From positions 3,132,501 through 3,196,500 of the forward strand of contig NZ_CP157967.1 in assembly GCF_040215725.1 (NCBI RefSeq): a stretch of DNA of 64,000 nt, given 5' to 3'. Source of the stretch: Rhizobium sp. ZPR4 (GTDB lineage Bacteria; Pseudomonadota; Alphaproteobacteria; Rhizobiales; Rhizobiaceae). Position numbers and translations under genes: made by a program. The number at the start of each line of letters is the position of its first letter. Positions within the stretch are counted from its first letter, which is position 1. Shown here one piece after another: positions 1 through 9,260 of this stretch. Under the pieces are notes generated by a model, which worked only from the letters and a program-made list of their open reading frames with translations, was not told the DNA's origin and did not search any database.

Positions 1-1
1 C

Positions 2-706
2 AAGACATTTCAATATTTGTATGGCAGGGAATTTTCACCAAGAGGCGATGCCTGGGACAAAGCTGTCACCTATTGGAAGTCAATCGCGACCGATCCAGAG
101 GCGGCCTTTGACAGCGAGTTTTCTTTGGACTGCTCGGATCTACAACCACAGGTGTCGTGGGGAATAACTCCACAGCAGGTAATTTCGATCGGAGAAAGGA
201 TTCCGGATCCGATGGGCATTGGAGATGCTGCGCAACGAGCCGATATGATACGAGCACTCTCCTATATGAATGTCTCGCCTGGTGATGCAATTGAAGGCAT
301 CCATATCGACGCCGCCTATATCGGAGCATGCACAAATGCTCGGCTGTCTGACCTACGATCGGCGGCAAACATTCTCAGGGGCCGTAAGGTCGCTGACGGA
401 ATCATCGCCATTTGCGTCCCTGGTTCGATGGAGACAAAAGCGCAAGCCGAGCTGGAGGGACTTGATGTGGTCTTCAAGTCGGCTGGTTTCGAATGGCACG
501 ATGCGGGCTGCGGTTTATGCGGGCATATGGGAAACGATCGCCTCGAACGCAAACGAGTCATCAGTACGACGAATAGAAATTTCATTGGAAGGCAAGGGCC
601 AGGCACACGGACTCATTTAGCGAGCCCTGCAACAGTAGCAGCATCGGCCGTTGCTGGTTCAATTGCTGACGTACGCAAGATCCCCGCCGTGGAAATCATC
701 TTATGA
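2..706 (+). CDS. leuC: 3-isopropylmalate dehydratase large-subunit paralogue, C-terminal part (5' end outside window)
   Basis: Aconitase-superfamily large subunit, the half-enzyme that with LeuD interconverts 2- and 3-alkylmalates using a 4Fe-4S cluster. The frame is open from base 2, so the gene begins left of the window; the visible 234 codons match the C-terminal half of a roughly 470-residue LeuC. Cluster ligands are visible in an IGACTN motif (near base 320) and a GCGLCG motif (near base 510), followed by the conserved TSTNRNF-like stretch (here TTNRNFIGRQG) and SPATVAASA. It overlaps the LeuD gene by 4 bp (ATGA), so the two subunits are translationally coupled. Its place in an NRPS island beside a LeuA-like enzyme suggests a secondary-metabolism copy that elongates a non-standard 2-oxoacid, not leucine biosynthesis proper. 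The family is certain; the substrate is inference. Confidence 0.9.
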   Translation, partial: KTFQYLYGREFSPRGDAWDKAVTYWKSIATDPEAAFDSEFSLDCSDLQPQVSWGITPQQVISIGERIPDPMGIGDAAQRADMIRALSYMNVSPGDAIEGIHIDAAYIGACTNARLSDLRSAANILRGRKVADGIIAICVPGSMETKAQAELEGLDVVFKSAGFEWHDAGCGLCGHMGNDRLERKRVISTTNRNFIGRQGPGTRTHLASPATVAASAVAGSIADVRKIPAVEIIL

Positions 707-1413
707 CGAGATCTAGCATAGTTGCAGCTGCAGTTCCAATGCTTCAAGACAATATCGATACGGACCAGATAAGCCCCGGGACGGAGCTCATGCGATCTTC
801 CGATGACGGATATACCCGGTGGGGCGAGGCGTTATTCGCGACGCAGAGATACCTCTGCGACCGTACGCCTAATCCAAGCTTCATCCTAAATGACCCGCAA
901 TGGGCCCAAGCTGAAATCCTATTGGCAGGAGAGAATTTCGGTTGTGGATCGTCGCGCGAGTGGGCAGTCAAGGCACTTCGTGGCTTTGGTTTTCGAGCGA
1001 TTTTGGCCGTGTCATTCGGAGAGATTTTTGCTGCGAACTGCTTTCGACACGGCGTGTTGCCGGTAGAGCTGCCGGCAAGTGTTTTGTCCCTGCTGGCCTC
1101 GGAAATCAAACACCGCGGCGGGGGCACTTGCTTGGCAATCGACCTCGAAAGTCAAGTCATCGTTTCTCCATCGGGACGATGTTTCCCGTTTGAACTTCCC
1201 GAGATGCAGCGGCGTATCTTCCTGGAAGGCATCGACGAGATCACATTTGTGTTGAAATATTCGTCTGCCATCACTGCCTTCGAACGAGCTGATCAAACAA
1301 GCAGACCATGGAAATATCCGATCCAGGCTCCCGCTACCCCAACTGAATCTCATGCAACCGAGGAGGCAAGACAATGCAGCACACATCGATCAACGAACCG
1401 TTTGAAACCGTAG
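703..1413 (+). CDS. leuD: 3-isopropylmalate dehydratase small-subunit paralogue
   Basis: Swivel-domain small subunit that pairs with the upstream LeuC. The conserved DNIDTDQISPG motif (residues about 16-26) and the GENFGCGSSREWAVKAL motif (about 76-92) are intact, followed by the FAANCFRHGVLPV stretch. Length is 236 residues, against about 200 for typical LeuD; the extra C-terminal 30 residues run 40 bp into the next gene, whose own ribosome site (GAGGAGGC near 1360) lies inside leuD. The tight leuC-leuD-dioxygenase packing indicates one transcript. As with leuC, a role in chain-extending an unusual 2-oxoacid for the NRPS is inferred from neighbourhood. Confidence 0.9.
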   Translation: MTRSSIVAAAVPMLQDNIDTDQISPGTELMRSSDDGYTRWGEALFATQRYLCDRTPNPSFILNDPQWAQAEILLAGENFGCGSSREWAVKALRGFGFRAILAVSFGEIFAANCFRHGVLPVELPASVLSLLASEIKHRGGGTCLAIDLESQVIVSPSGRCFPFELPEMQRRIFLEGIDEITFVLKYSSAITAFERADQTSRPWKYPIQAPATPTESHATEEARQCSTHRSTNRLKP

Positions 1414-2456
1414 CCGGTTGGCGTAGCCGGGATGTCGCAGATCCGAAGCTTTGGACGTATCAAATCACGAGTGAAGAAAAAGACGAGATCGAAACTGCGT
1501 TCAAAATTGTGCGTAACCTGGACAAGTCATTTCATGATCTCACAACCAGCGACTTTCCGCTTCCACGCTTCGGGAAGCGCCTTCGCGAGCTTACCGATGC
1601 CCTAGAAAGTGGCCTCGGTTTCACCGTAATAAAAGGCCTGCCTATTGTTGACAAGACAGAAGACGAGGCGCGCCTGATATCGTGGGGAATAGGTCTGTAT
1701 ATCGGCATTGGGCTTCCGCAGAATGACAGTGGAACGCTTATCCATGATGTACGGGACCGAGGTGAAACGAGCCAGAAGACCTTGCGTGGTAACGGCAGCT
1801 CGGAAGAGATTCAGTTCCACATTGATCCTTGTGATATCGTTGGGCTGTTTTGCCGAAGGGCGGCCGCCAAGGGTGGGGGCAGTAAGCTCTGCAGTTCGGT
1901 GGAAATTTGCCAACGCATAGCGGCTGAAGAACCGCGGCTGTTTGAGCAGCTTCGGTCGATTGTTCCTTTTGCAGCACTAGGCGCGAGCGAAGATAGTGTC
2001 CGGGTTTATTATGTTCCAGTCTTCGGCTGGCACAAAGGTGCATTTACTAGCCACTACTACCGAGCCAGGATTATCAAGGCATCGTCTTTACCTTCGGTGT
2101 CGCTGAGTGACGAACAGAGAGCGGCGGTTGATCTTGTTCAAACGATGGCCAGCGATCCAGAGATGCACATGGAAATGCAACTCGAGCCGGGCGATCTCCA
2201 ATTGGTGAATAACCATATCGTCTATCACTCCCGCACCGCATATGAAGACCATGAGGACTTTGACAGGCGCCGCCACCTCTTCCGGTTTTGGTTTTCTGTT
2301 CCGGGCAGTCGCGAACTGCCTGCTGAGTTCGCTAACGTATGGGGCAAGACTACAGCTGGTAGTGTTAGAGGCGGAGTGCGCCTTTGGGATGGTAAGTTTG
2401 ACGTCGTTGACCGGTATCAGGAACGCATGGCGGGTCTTCATAATATGAGCTTGTGA
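1374..2456 (+). CDS. TauD/TfdA-like Fe(II)/2-oxoglutarate dioxygenase (HxD type)
   Basis: A 360-residue cytoplasmic non-heme iron hydroxylase of the TauD fold. The facial triad is visible as H149-x-D151 (FHIDPCD) and a distal histidine in NNHIVYHSR (H281 or H285), followed by the RRRHLFRFWF arginine region that binds 2-oxoglutarate. Proteins of this kind in NRPS clusters usually beta-hydroxylate a free or carrier-bound amino acid. The ATG at 1374 is preceded by a strong GAGGAGG site. It ends a leuC-leuD-dioxygenase unit; 144 bp separate it from cysD. A second dioxygenase with a different metal motif is encoded at 5716-6732, so the product may carry two oxidations. The substrate cannot be read from the sequence. 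Confidence 0.85.
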   Translation: MQHTSINEPFETVAGWRSRDVADPKLWTYQITSEEKDEIETAFKIVRNLDKSFHDLTTSDFPLPRFGKRLRELTDALESGLGFTVIKGLPIVDKTEDEARLISWGIGLYIGIGLPQNDSGTLIHDVRDRGETSQKTLRGNGSSEEIQFHIDPCDIVGLFCRRAAAKGGGSKLCSSVEICQRIAAEEPRLFEQLRSIVPFAALGASEDSVRVYYVPVFGWHKGAFTSHYYRARIIKASSLPSVSLSDEQRAAVDLVQTMASDPEMHMEMQLEPGDLQLVNNHIVYHSRTAYEDHEDFDRRRHLFRFWFSVPGSRELPAEFANVWGKTTAGSVRGGVRLWDGKFDVVDRYQERMAGLHNMSL

Positions 2457-2600
2457 TCCAGGACGCTTTCAGGACCAAACGACGAATGAACGTATGGACA
2501 GTATGAAACCGGCCGCGAGTATCGTTTTGGTCTCGCGGTAGTATCGCAAACAAACAGATTTCGAAGAGCGTAGAAGGCCTCGTAGCTATAGTCGGAGTCG

Positions 2601-3515
2601 ATGATGACGAATATTACAACCTCAGTTCGCTGCCATCGGCTTGAGGCTGAAGCGATTCACATCCTACGTGAAGTCTCGGCGACATTTTCCAACCCAGTCA
2701 TGCTCTACTCAATAGGCAAAGATTCCTCGGTGCTGCTGCATCTGGCGATGAAGGCCTTTTATCCCGCAAAGCCGCCATTTCCGCTCCTGCATGTCGACAC
2801 AACATGGAAATTTAAGGAAATGATCGCCTTTCGTGACCGCGTTGCCGCCGAACTAGGCCTCAATCTCTTGGTACATACCAATGCGGAAGGCATCGAGGAG
2901 GGCATTTCGCCGTTTGTTCACGGTCCAACAACGTATACTCACGTTATGAAGACAGTCGCATTACGCCAGGCGATCGACAAGTATGGCTTTGACGCGGCCT
3001 TTGGTGGTGCCAGGCGTGACGAAGAAAAGTCACGTGCCAAAGAGCGCATCCTCTCCTTTCGCAATTCATCTCATGCCTGGGATCCGAAGAGCCAGCGTCC
3101 GGAAATGTGGAAAACCTACAATACCCGCGTCACAGCCGGGGAAACCGTCCGTGTTTTCCCGTTATCGAACTGGACCGAATTCGACATCTGGAATTACATA
3201 TTCACGGAGAATATTTCGATCGTGCCACTGTATTTTGCCGCGAAGAGGCCGGTTGTAATGCGCCAGAGCATGCTGATCATGGTGGATGATGAGCGTATGC
3301 CGATAGACAAAGGCGATACGGTGAAGGAAATGATGGTCCGTTTCCGTACGCTCGGTTGCTATCCACTGACCGCTGCGATCGAATCCGAAGCGATGACGCC
3401 TGAAGATATCTTGCGAGAATTGCTCGCGGGACGGACCTCTGAGCGGCAAGGCAGGTTGATCGACGGCGATGAGGCCGCCTCTATGGAGAAGAAGAAGCGC
3501 GAAGGATATTTCTGA
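2601..3515 (+). CDS. cysD: Sulfate adenylyltransferase small subunit (CysD/NodP)
   Basis: ATP sulfurylase subunit that forms adenylyl sulfate from ATP and sulfate together with the GTPase subunit CysN. The PP-loop motif SIGKDSS is at residues 37-43, and the 304-residue length and the C-terminal KKKREGYF ending are typical of CysD. The stop codon overlaps the next start (TGATG), so it is coupled to cysNC. In rhizobia a second copy of this pair (nodPQ) supplies PAPS for sulfating Nod factors. Here no nod genes are seen and the natural client is the sulfotransferase at 19980-20657 in the same island. The start may be either ATG of the ATGATG at 2601-2606. Confidence 0.95.
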   Translation: MMTNITTSVRCHRLEAEAIHILREVSATFSNPVMLYSIGKDSSVLLHLAMKAFYPAKPPFPLLHVDTTWKFKEMIAFRDRVAAELGLNLLVHTNAEGIEEGISPFVHGPTTYTHVMKTVALRQAIDKYGFDAAFGGARRDEEKSRAKERILSFRNSSHAWDPKSQRPEMWKTYNTRVTAGETVRVFPLSNWTEFDIWNYIFTENISIVPLYFAAKRPVVMRQSMLIMVDDERMPIDKGDTVKEMMVRFRTLGCYPLTAAIESEAMTPEDILRELLAGRTSERQGRLIDGDEAASMEKKKREGYF

Positions 3516-5413
3516 TGGAATATGGGAGGGCGCGTACTTCTGAAAATATCCTTGACTACCTCCGCGCGCGGGAAAACAAACCCCTATTGCGCTTTTTGAC
3601 CTGCGGTTCGGTGGATGACGGTAAGTCGACTCTGATTGGGCGTCTGCTCTATGATACGAAACTTATCTTCGAAGATCAGTACGCCGCCCTTGAGCGTGAC
3701 AGTCGCACTCACGGCTCTGCGGGAGGTGAGGTCGACTTCGCCCTTTTGCTTGACGGATTGCAAGCCGAACGAGAGCAGGGCATCACTATAGATGTCGCTT
3801 ATCGTTTTTTTTCAACTGACCGCCGAAAATTCATCGTCGCGGATACACCCGGCCATGAGGAATACACCCGGAACATGGCGACAGGCGCCTCGACGTCTGA
3901 GCTCGCCGTTTTGGTGATCGATAGTCGCCAAGGTATTCGCCCTCAAACCCGGCGACATTCCTATATCTGCTCGTTGCTCGGGATTCGGCATATTGTACTC
4001 GCTGTAAACAAGATCGATCTTGTCGCCTACGATAGGGCATTTTTTGATGCCGCTGTCACCACCTTTCATGCATTCGCTAAGGATCTCGGCTTCGCGACAA
4101 TCCAACCTATCCCTATGTCAGCCCGCAATGGCGACAATGTAACTTGCCACTCTCATAACACGCCCTGGTACGATGGCCCCACTTTACTCCAGCATCTGGA
4201 GATGATTCCGACTGAACAGGTCAATCCCGGAAAGCCGTTCCGATTCCCAGTTCAGTACGTATCCCGCCCCAACTCTGATTTTCGCGGTTTCGCCGGCCAA
4301 GTAGCCTCTGGTTGCGTCGCAGTTGGTGACCTCGTAACTGTTGCGAGGTCCGGCCAATCAACGCAGGTTAAGGAGATTGTCACTTGGGACGGACCGCTTG
4401 ATTGTGCAGTCGAGGGACAGGCGGTAACGTTGGTTCTGAAGGATCAGCTTGATATTTCTCGCGGAAATCTATTGGTCGCTCCCCACGATAGGCCCAACGT
4501 GGCTGATCAATTTCAAGCACATCTCATCTGGTTCGATGCAAGTCCAATGATTCCAGGCCGCAGCTATATCCTGCGAACGGAAACTCACAATGTAGAGGCG
4601 ACGGTTACCGCCTTGAAGTACGCTGTTGACGTAAACAACCTTGCCCATCTGGCCGCAAAAGCGCTGCAGATGAATGCAGTCGGGGTTTGCAATTTTTCTG
4701 TGCAGACCCCGTTCGAATTTGATGCCTATGCGGATAACCGGAACACCGGTAATTTCATCCTGATCGATCGGATCAGCAATCGCACAGTGGGCGCCGGAAT
4801 GATCGATTTCGTGCTACGCCGAGCCGAGAACGTGCACTGGCAGGCGATGGAAGTTGATCGCAACGCGAGAGCCGAGTTGAAACAGCAGAGGTCGACAGTG
4901 GTATGGTTTACGGGCCTTTCAGGCTCCGGAAAATCCACAATCGCTAGCGCCTTGGAGAAGCTGCTGCACGCAGCGGGCCGGCACACCTACGTTCTAGATG
5001 GTGACAATGTCCGTCACGGCCTCAGTAAGGATCTCGGCTTTACTGCGGAGGACAGGGTGGAAAACATTCGCAGAGTGGCCGAAGTCGCCAATCTGATGGC
5101 CGATGCGGGCCTGATCGTTTTGGTCTCGCTCATCTCTCCCTTCAATTCAGAGCGGCAACTGGCGCGCGGCTTGATGGTACAGGGCGAGTTCATCGAGGTG
5201 TTTGTCGATACGCCGATCGAAGAATGTATCAGGCGCGACCCAAAAGGACTCTACAAAAAGGCAATTCTCGGAGAGTTAGCCAACTTCACTGGCTTCAGTT
5301 CACCCTATGAAGTGCCTGAGTGTCCGGACATTCGGCTCGAGACCGTCGGACACAGTGCAGGAGAGCTCGCATTGCAGCTGTTCGAGTTTCTTCGAGCCAG
5401 ATCGTTCACATGA
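3515..5413 (+). CDS. cysNC: Bifunctional sulfate adenylyltransferase GTPase subunit / APS kinase (CysN-CysC, NodQ-like)
   Basis: A 632-residue fusion. Residues 1 to about 440 are an EF-Tu-like GTPase that drives ATP sulfurylase: G1 loop GSVDDGKS (31-38), DTPGHEEYTRNM switch region and NKIDL base-recognition motif. Residues about 455-632 are APS kinase with P-loop GLSGSGKS (467-474), DGDNVRHGLSKDLGF and the SLISPF region. With CysD it makes PAPS, the sulfate donor. The fused form is typical of rhizobial NodQ/CysNC. In this island it is best explained as donor supply for sulfating the peptide product. About 300 bp of non-coding DNA follow before a convergent gene. Confidence 0.95.
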   Translation: MEYGRARTSENILDYLRARENKPLLRFLTCGSVDDGKSTLIGRLLYDTKLIFEDQYAALERDSRTHGSAGGEVDFALLLDGLQAEREQGITIDVAYRFFSTDRRKFIVADTPGHEEYTRNMATGASTSELAVLVIDSRQGIRPQTRRHSYICSLLGIRHIVLAVNKIDLVAYDRAFFDAAVTTFHAFAKDLGFATIQPIPMSARNGDNVTCHSHNTPWYDGPTLLQHLEMIPTEQVNPGKPFRFPVQYVSRPNSDFRGFAGQVASGCVAVGDLVTVARSGQSTQVKEIVTWDGPLDCAVEGQAVTLVLKDQLDISRGNLLVAPHDRPNVADQFQAHLIWFDASPMIPGRSYILRTETHNVEATVTALKYAVDVNNLAHLAAKALQMNAVGVCNFSVQTPFEFDAYADNRNTGNFILIDRISNRTVGAGMIDFVLRRAENVHWQAMEVDRNARAELKQQRSTVVWFTGLSGSGKSTIASALEKLLHAAGRHTYVLDGDNVRHGLSKDLGFTAEDRVENIRRVAEVANLMADAGLIVLVSLISPFNSERQLARGLMVQGEFIEVFVDTPIEECIRRDPKGLYKKAILGELANFTGFSSPYEVPECPDIRLETVGHSAGELALQLFEFLRARSFT

Positions 5414-5715
5414 TAGAAGCTCTTGAGGCTGCCGCCGGAGACTGTTCTGAGGGCGGCGGGAGGCATTACTGCTTTGTTGGATGGTACACGATTGCTCTAT
5501 GGCAAGCGGGACCAGGAGAACAACCCAGATTCTTCGAACCCGCCTTTCGTTGCTTGGGGTGCGGCAAAAATTAAAAGCCAATGGATTAGCGGGACTTAAA
5601 GACCGAGACGCGAGACCGATCTAGTCGCACGGATTAAACCAATCCGCTCTTACACCCGCTCTGGAACGGCCACGGCCGGTGTACGGATCCTGATACTGGA
5701 CCGATCTTCCATCTC
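5414..5715. other. Intergenic stretch between convergent genes
   Basis: No convincing gene. A GC-rich inverted pair GCCGCC (5431-5436) / GGCGGC (5452-5457) just after the cysNC stop could fold into a hairpin, but no T-run follows, so I do not call it a terminator. Confidence 0.4.
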
Positions 5716-6732
5716 CTAACGCGTAAGCGCCACATACAGTTGTCTCGGACCTTCAAATGGTAGTCGACCATGAGCCACGAGCGAATTATTGAGAATTAGC
5801 ACATCATTCGCCTCCCAGGGGAAGGTTCTTTGGCAACTCTCTTGTATCGAACGGATATCCGCGAGCAGCTCTAGCGGGATAGGAGTGCCATCGCCGAATG
5901 ATGCATTCTGGGGGAAGAGGGACTCATTACCGTCATATATATCCAGCAGAGCTTCATAAGTGTCCGCGGGAAGTCCTGAAGGGTGGAATTGATCGGCCTG
6001 ATTAAACCAAATCCGCCGTCCACTTTCAGGATCAAGCCGATATGCCGGTGTGACGTTGCTCACGCGAATGTAGCCGTCGTCAAGAATTTCGAGCAAGTTT
6101 TCGTTTTCTTGGCAGAACCGTCTAACTTCTGAGAGGTCCGCCGTATCAAATGTCTGCTGCCAGGTGGCGCCAAAGCCAGGACGCCCCGGCAGAACCCTCA
6201 CGTAACGGACCCCGCCGTGCTTTTCGAAAAGGTCAGGGACACTTTTGGGCATGCAATCGAATATCGTTCTTGAGTCCGCCATGCAAGCCATGCCTCCAAC
6301 AGGAGCAGGTTGAGGGCAAGAGAAATAGATCCTTCCTGGCCAAGTCGCAGAATAAGAGAGTTCGTTATGGAGCGATATCGGCAGATGCGGCGGGTACTCT
6401 GATGCGGTATAGATACCGTCCCCGAGTTTTGTTCTTGGTGAGTTACCATTGACGTATCCCCAAAGCCCATCGGAAGTCTCGGCAGCAAAGCTCCGCAGCG
6501 CGGCAGCATCCGTCATTGCGAAGCCACGAAACAGGACGGCACCCGACTTGTTTAGATGCGCTACAACGCGCGGCTCGACTTCGTGATACGACTCAATAGC
6601 ATCGGATATAGTGTTTGGACCGCCCACACTGGCTGAAACACGTAGGACCTCGATTTCTCCAGAGAGAAAGGTATCAAGTCCGGATGGTGACGGATTGTGG
6701 TCTTTCGTTCTCGTTTGGTGGTGGGTATCCAT
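5716..6732 (-). CDS. TauD/TfdA-like Fe(II)/2-oxoglutarate dioxygenase (HxE type)
   Basis: A 338-residue dioxygenase of the TauD/clavaminate-synthase-like superfamily. The metal motif is H122-N-E124 (LHNELSY) with distal H321 and an arginine near 330 in the C-terminal GPRQLYVALTR. Use of HxE instead of HxD is known from amino-acid beta-hydroxylases and related enzymes of antibiotic pathways (AsnO, VioC and clavaminate synthase families), which fits a role in making or modifying an NRPS building block. The reading frame extends upstream to 6870, but the ATG at 6732 has a textbook GGAGGAG site 7 bp upstream and the extra 46 residues look non-coding. It is the last gene of the minus-strand group here. 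Confidence 0.85.
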   Translation of the reverse strand: MDTHHQTRTKDHNPSPSGLDTFLSGEIEVLRVSASVGGPNTISDAIESYHEVEPRVVAHLNKSGAVLFRGFAMTDAAALRSFAAETSDGLWGYVNGNSPRTKLGDGIYTASEYPPHLPISLHNELSYSATWPGRIYFSCPQPAPVGGMACMADSRTIFDCMPKSVPDLFEKHGGVRYVRVLPGRPGFGATWQQTFDTADLSEVRRFCQENENLLEILDDGYIRVSNVTPAYRLDPESGRRIWFNQADQFHPSGLPADTYEALLDIYDGNESLFPQNASFGDGTPIPLELLADIRSIQESCQRTFPWEANDVLILNNSLVAHGRLPFEGPRQLYVALTR

Positions 6733-6963
6733 TGAGGCTCCTCCATATGATCTAGGGTTTCGCGAGTTGGCATTCAGATGTTGAGTTTTGCTTGAAGTAT
6801 GAGGCCTGGTCGTTTCTTGATCTTGATGTCCATGACATGCTCTCATTCTGTGGCCGGTCAGGCGCGCCACTCAAGTCATGCGATCGCATTCTTATGTCAT
6901 CAGGCAACCTACTCGTTAAAGGCTTACTGCCCCGCACGAGCAAAGCGGACAAGCGTCACGCCC

Positions 6964-7194
6964 TTAATGGCCGTATTGTTTCAAGCGCTCGGCGGTTACG
7001 CCTGTCGCGTTCCCTGGCCGAAGGCCCCCCCAAGTCACGTTCACATACTCAATGCAGGAACGGCGGCTGCCCGGACCGCAGGCAGTTTTCCAGCCTGAAG
7101 GGATCGAAAAAGAATTCGGCCAAAGCGAATACTGACCTTGGTCGTTGACGAGCACCAAAAACTCGCGTGCTTCGTCTTCAAATGGGTTCTTCAT
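6964..7194 (-). CDS. MbtH-like protein
   Basis: A 76-residue MbtH-family partner, a small protein that binds NRPS adenylation domains and is often needed for their solubility and activity. The family signature is clear: it opens MKNPFEDE, continues FLVLVNDQGQYSLWP, then IPSGW and the invariant tryptophans, and ends near WGGLRPG. The start at 7194 is set by homology, because the open frame runs further upstream to 7527 with no family resemblance. The upstream ribosome site is weak. A single MbtH gene in a three-NRPS island probably serves all the A domains. It stands alone, with 231 bp to the dioxygenase and almost 1 kb to the aminotransferase. Confidence 0.9.
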   Translation of the reverse strand: MKNPFEDEAREFLVLVNDQGQYSLWPNSFSIPSGWKTACGPGSRRSCIEYVNVTWGGLRPGNATGVTAERLKQYGH

Positions 7195-8177
7195 CAAGAC
7201 AGCCTTGGTTCGTGGCGCATAGCGCCAATGCGGCGGTCGCGCCTTAATGTATGGACGCGGAGAGATAGCGTGTACGTAGCAATCAGAAAAATTGAGCACA
7301 CGAGCATCTCCACTGCCTAATATGATATGCAAGTGTTGGCCCGAGTCCAAGTTAAAGGAAAATATATTTTGAAAAATAAAATAAGATTTTCCGTTGTAAC
7401 GAAGAAGTATTCCATTGCACGTGTGATAGTACACTCTGACATTGGCAACTAATGCCCGCATCCGAGCAATGAGTCTTGTTGAACCGCACGAAAGAACCGA
7501 GACGGCCGAGCCACCAATCAAATTCATTAATCGAGCCTGCGGGCGTACTGCAAAGAACCTTTAAAATAGTTCGTCGCTTCACCTAGAGTCAGGGCCGCAA
7601 GCAGGTCGTGTCTTGCCACGCCATCCGGAAAGCAGTGATAGCTGCCAATGGCACATATTTCGACTATTAGACTGCCCAATCAAACCATATTGCCTTTTCG
7701 GACCTTTAGGTTAAGGTCTCTATGAAATAGCGTTCTGATTGATGGGGGAAATGTTGCGTTCCCCGCCAGTACGAGTCGTTCCATGAAGCTTGGTCATTTT
7801 CCTTTTCGACCGTTGGAGAACGGTCGAGGGCTGGTAGGTTCTGCAATCTTTTCGATCAACTTGCATTCTTGGTCCGCAGAGGCTTCTTGAGATCGAGCAT
7901 GCGCTTTGCTCGCTGACCGCACTAACGCAGTGCCACAATTTCACAAGGGATGTTGACGTTGACATTTCGTAGTCTCGAGCGAGACGGCCCTGTAGCTGTG
8001 TCGTTCAAACTGGACCTTTCCCGAGACCTCGGAGCTCAAGTCATCACCGTCCATATTGCTCCCCCGGCTCGACGAACACCGAAATGAATCCTGCCAATAG
8101 TGAGAACGCTGATATCGCCAGAGCCTCCCATCGCTCGATGGGTTTGGCGAGCCCCGTAAAGTTCGCCAGCGCATCGC
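7195..8177. other. 983-bp stretch without a recognisable gene
   Basis: AT-rich in part (about 7355-7400). Short open frames are present on both strands, but none resembles a known family. On the minus strand, directly after the aminotransferase stop, a frame running to a TGA at 8044-8046 would encode a short, partly hydrophobic peptide (ALAISAFSLLAGFISVF in its middle), but it has no ATG, GTG or TTG; it may be a decayed gene end. The inverted repeat at 7807-7826 also lies here. The region probably holds the promoter for mbtH. Confidence 0.4.
7807..7826. repeat. Perfect 8-bp inverted repeat
   Basis: CGACCGTT - GGAG - AACGGTCG. A perfect stem with a four-base loop inside non-coding DNA upstream of mbtH. 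There is no T-run on either transcript side, so it is more likely an operator or RNA hairpin than a terminator. The function is unknown. Confidence 0.4.
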
Positions 8178-9260
8178 CTATCCGGCTTTGAAGCTTGTCA
8201 TCTGATTAAGGAGATTCATATTCTGTTCTTCTAATCCAACTGTGATCCTCAGAGCTTGGGGCCATCCATATGATGCGAGGCTTCGCACCGCTATGCCGCG
8301 CTGAAGGAGAAACCGCTGGATGGCATGGGCTTGATCCGATTCAAGAATGATAAAGTTCGCCTGCGATGCTTTAATCTTGAAGTCGAGAGCTACGAGGCCC
8401 TCAACAAGCCTAGCCATGGCGTTGCGATTGCGTGCGCAAGCTGCTTCAACAAATTGGTCATCTTCCAGAGCGATCACGCCCAGGTATTGACTGATTGCTC
8501 CAATCGAGAATGGCTGCCGCACGGCATGTATTTTTTCTATTAACGCTTCTGTTCCAATTCCAAATCCAAGTCGAAGCCCCGCGAGACCGTAAGCTTTTGA
8601 AAAAGTTCGGAGGACGAGCAGGTTAGAAGCGCGTTGCGTCAGCCGGGCGGACCCGATTCGTTGACTGGGATCGACGAACTCGACATATGCTTCGTCAAGA
8701 ACCACCGTAACCGAGTCCGGAATTTCTTTAAGAAATGCTACGAAAGCGGCCTCGGTGAAGAAGCCAGGCGCTGGGTTGCTGGGGTTCGAGATGAATATCA
8801 TGGATGTATCGGGTTCCACCGCGCGTGCAATGCCAGTCAGATCCGTCTCCCACCCACATTCAGGGACGGTTATACTTCGCGCGCCTGCGAGTTCAGTCGC
8901 TTTCCGATACGCAGAGAAAGCGTGCTCGCAAAATATCGCACTGCGACCAGGAGAGAGCAACGCTCTGGCTGCCAGATCCAACAAATCGTCGGTGCCGTTT
9001 CCGATCGCGATGCACGCACGGGACACAGAGAACTTGTTGGCTATCGCATCCTTCAACGCTGAGCAGCCGCCATCTGGATAACGAGATATGTCCACGTTAA
9101 AGTCTAGAAGGGCCTTGACCACCCTCGGATCAGAGCCGGCTGGGTTCTCATTCAATGCCATATTGATGAAGGGTTCGTCCATAGGTGGACGATCGGGAGC
9201 TCGCCGTGCCATTCGATTCAAAAAGGGGTCGTTGGTGGACTTGCGGGTGTCGTCAGCCAT
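8178..9260 (-). CDS. HisC-like PLP aminotransferase (class I/II)
   Basis: A 360-residue fold-type I aminotransferase closest to histidinol-phosphate/aromatic aminotransferases. Visible landmarks are ALNENP near the N-terminus, SNPSNPAP (cofactor asparagine near 162), VVLDEAYVEF (aspartate 189) and the PLP lysine K222 in TFSKAYGLAGLRLGFG. The start at 9260 overlaps the racemase stop as TAATG, with a GGGGA site just upstream; the longer frame to 9347 is not needed. In this cluster it probably converts a 2-oxoacid made by the LeuA/LeuCD/dehydrogenase-like enzymes to the matching amino acid, replacing its histidine-pathway role. The family is certain, the substrate is inferred. Confidence 0.88.
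   Translation of the reverse strand: MADDTRKSTNDPFLNRMARRAPDRPPMDEPFINMALNENPAGSDPRVVKALLDFNVDISRYPDGGCSALKDAIANKFSVSRACIAIGNGTDDLLDLAARALLSPGRSAIFCEHAFSAYRKATELAGARSITVPECGWETDLTGIARAVEPDTSMIFISNPSNPAPGFFTEAAFVAFLKEIPDSVTVVLDEAYVEFVDPSQRIGSARLTQRASNLLVLRTFSKAYGLAGLRLGFGIGTEALIEKIHAVRQPFSIGAISQYLGVIALEDDQFVEAACARNRNAMARLVEGLVALDFKIKASQANFIILESDQAHAIQRFLLQRGIAVRSLASYGWPQALRITVGLEEQNMNLLNQMTSFKAG

Noticed and set aside
2457..2600. A nod box before the cysD/nodP-like gene
   Set aside because: I could not find the long conserved nod-box pattern, and no other nodulation genes lie in the window.
5431..5457. Rho-independent terminator after cysNC
   Set aside because: Short stem with a 15-base loop and no T-run.
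8044..8205. Small membrane protein after the HisC-like gene
   Set aside because: The frame has no ATG, GTG or TTG start and no recognisable family; recorded only as a possible remnant.
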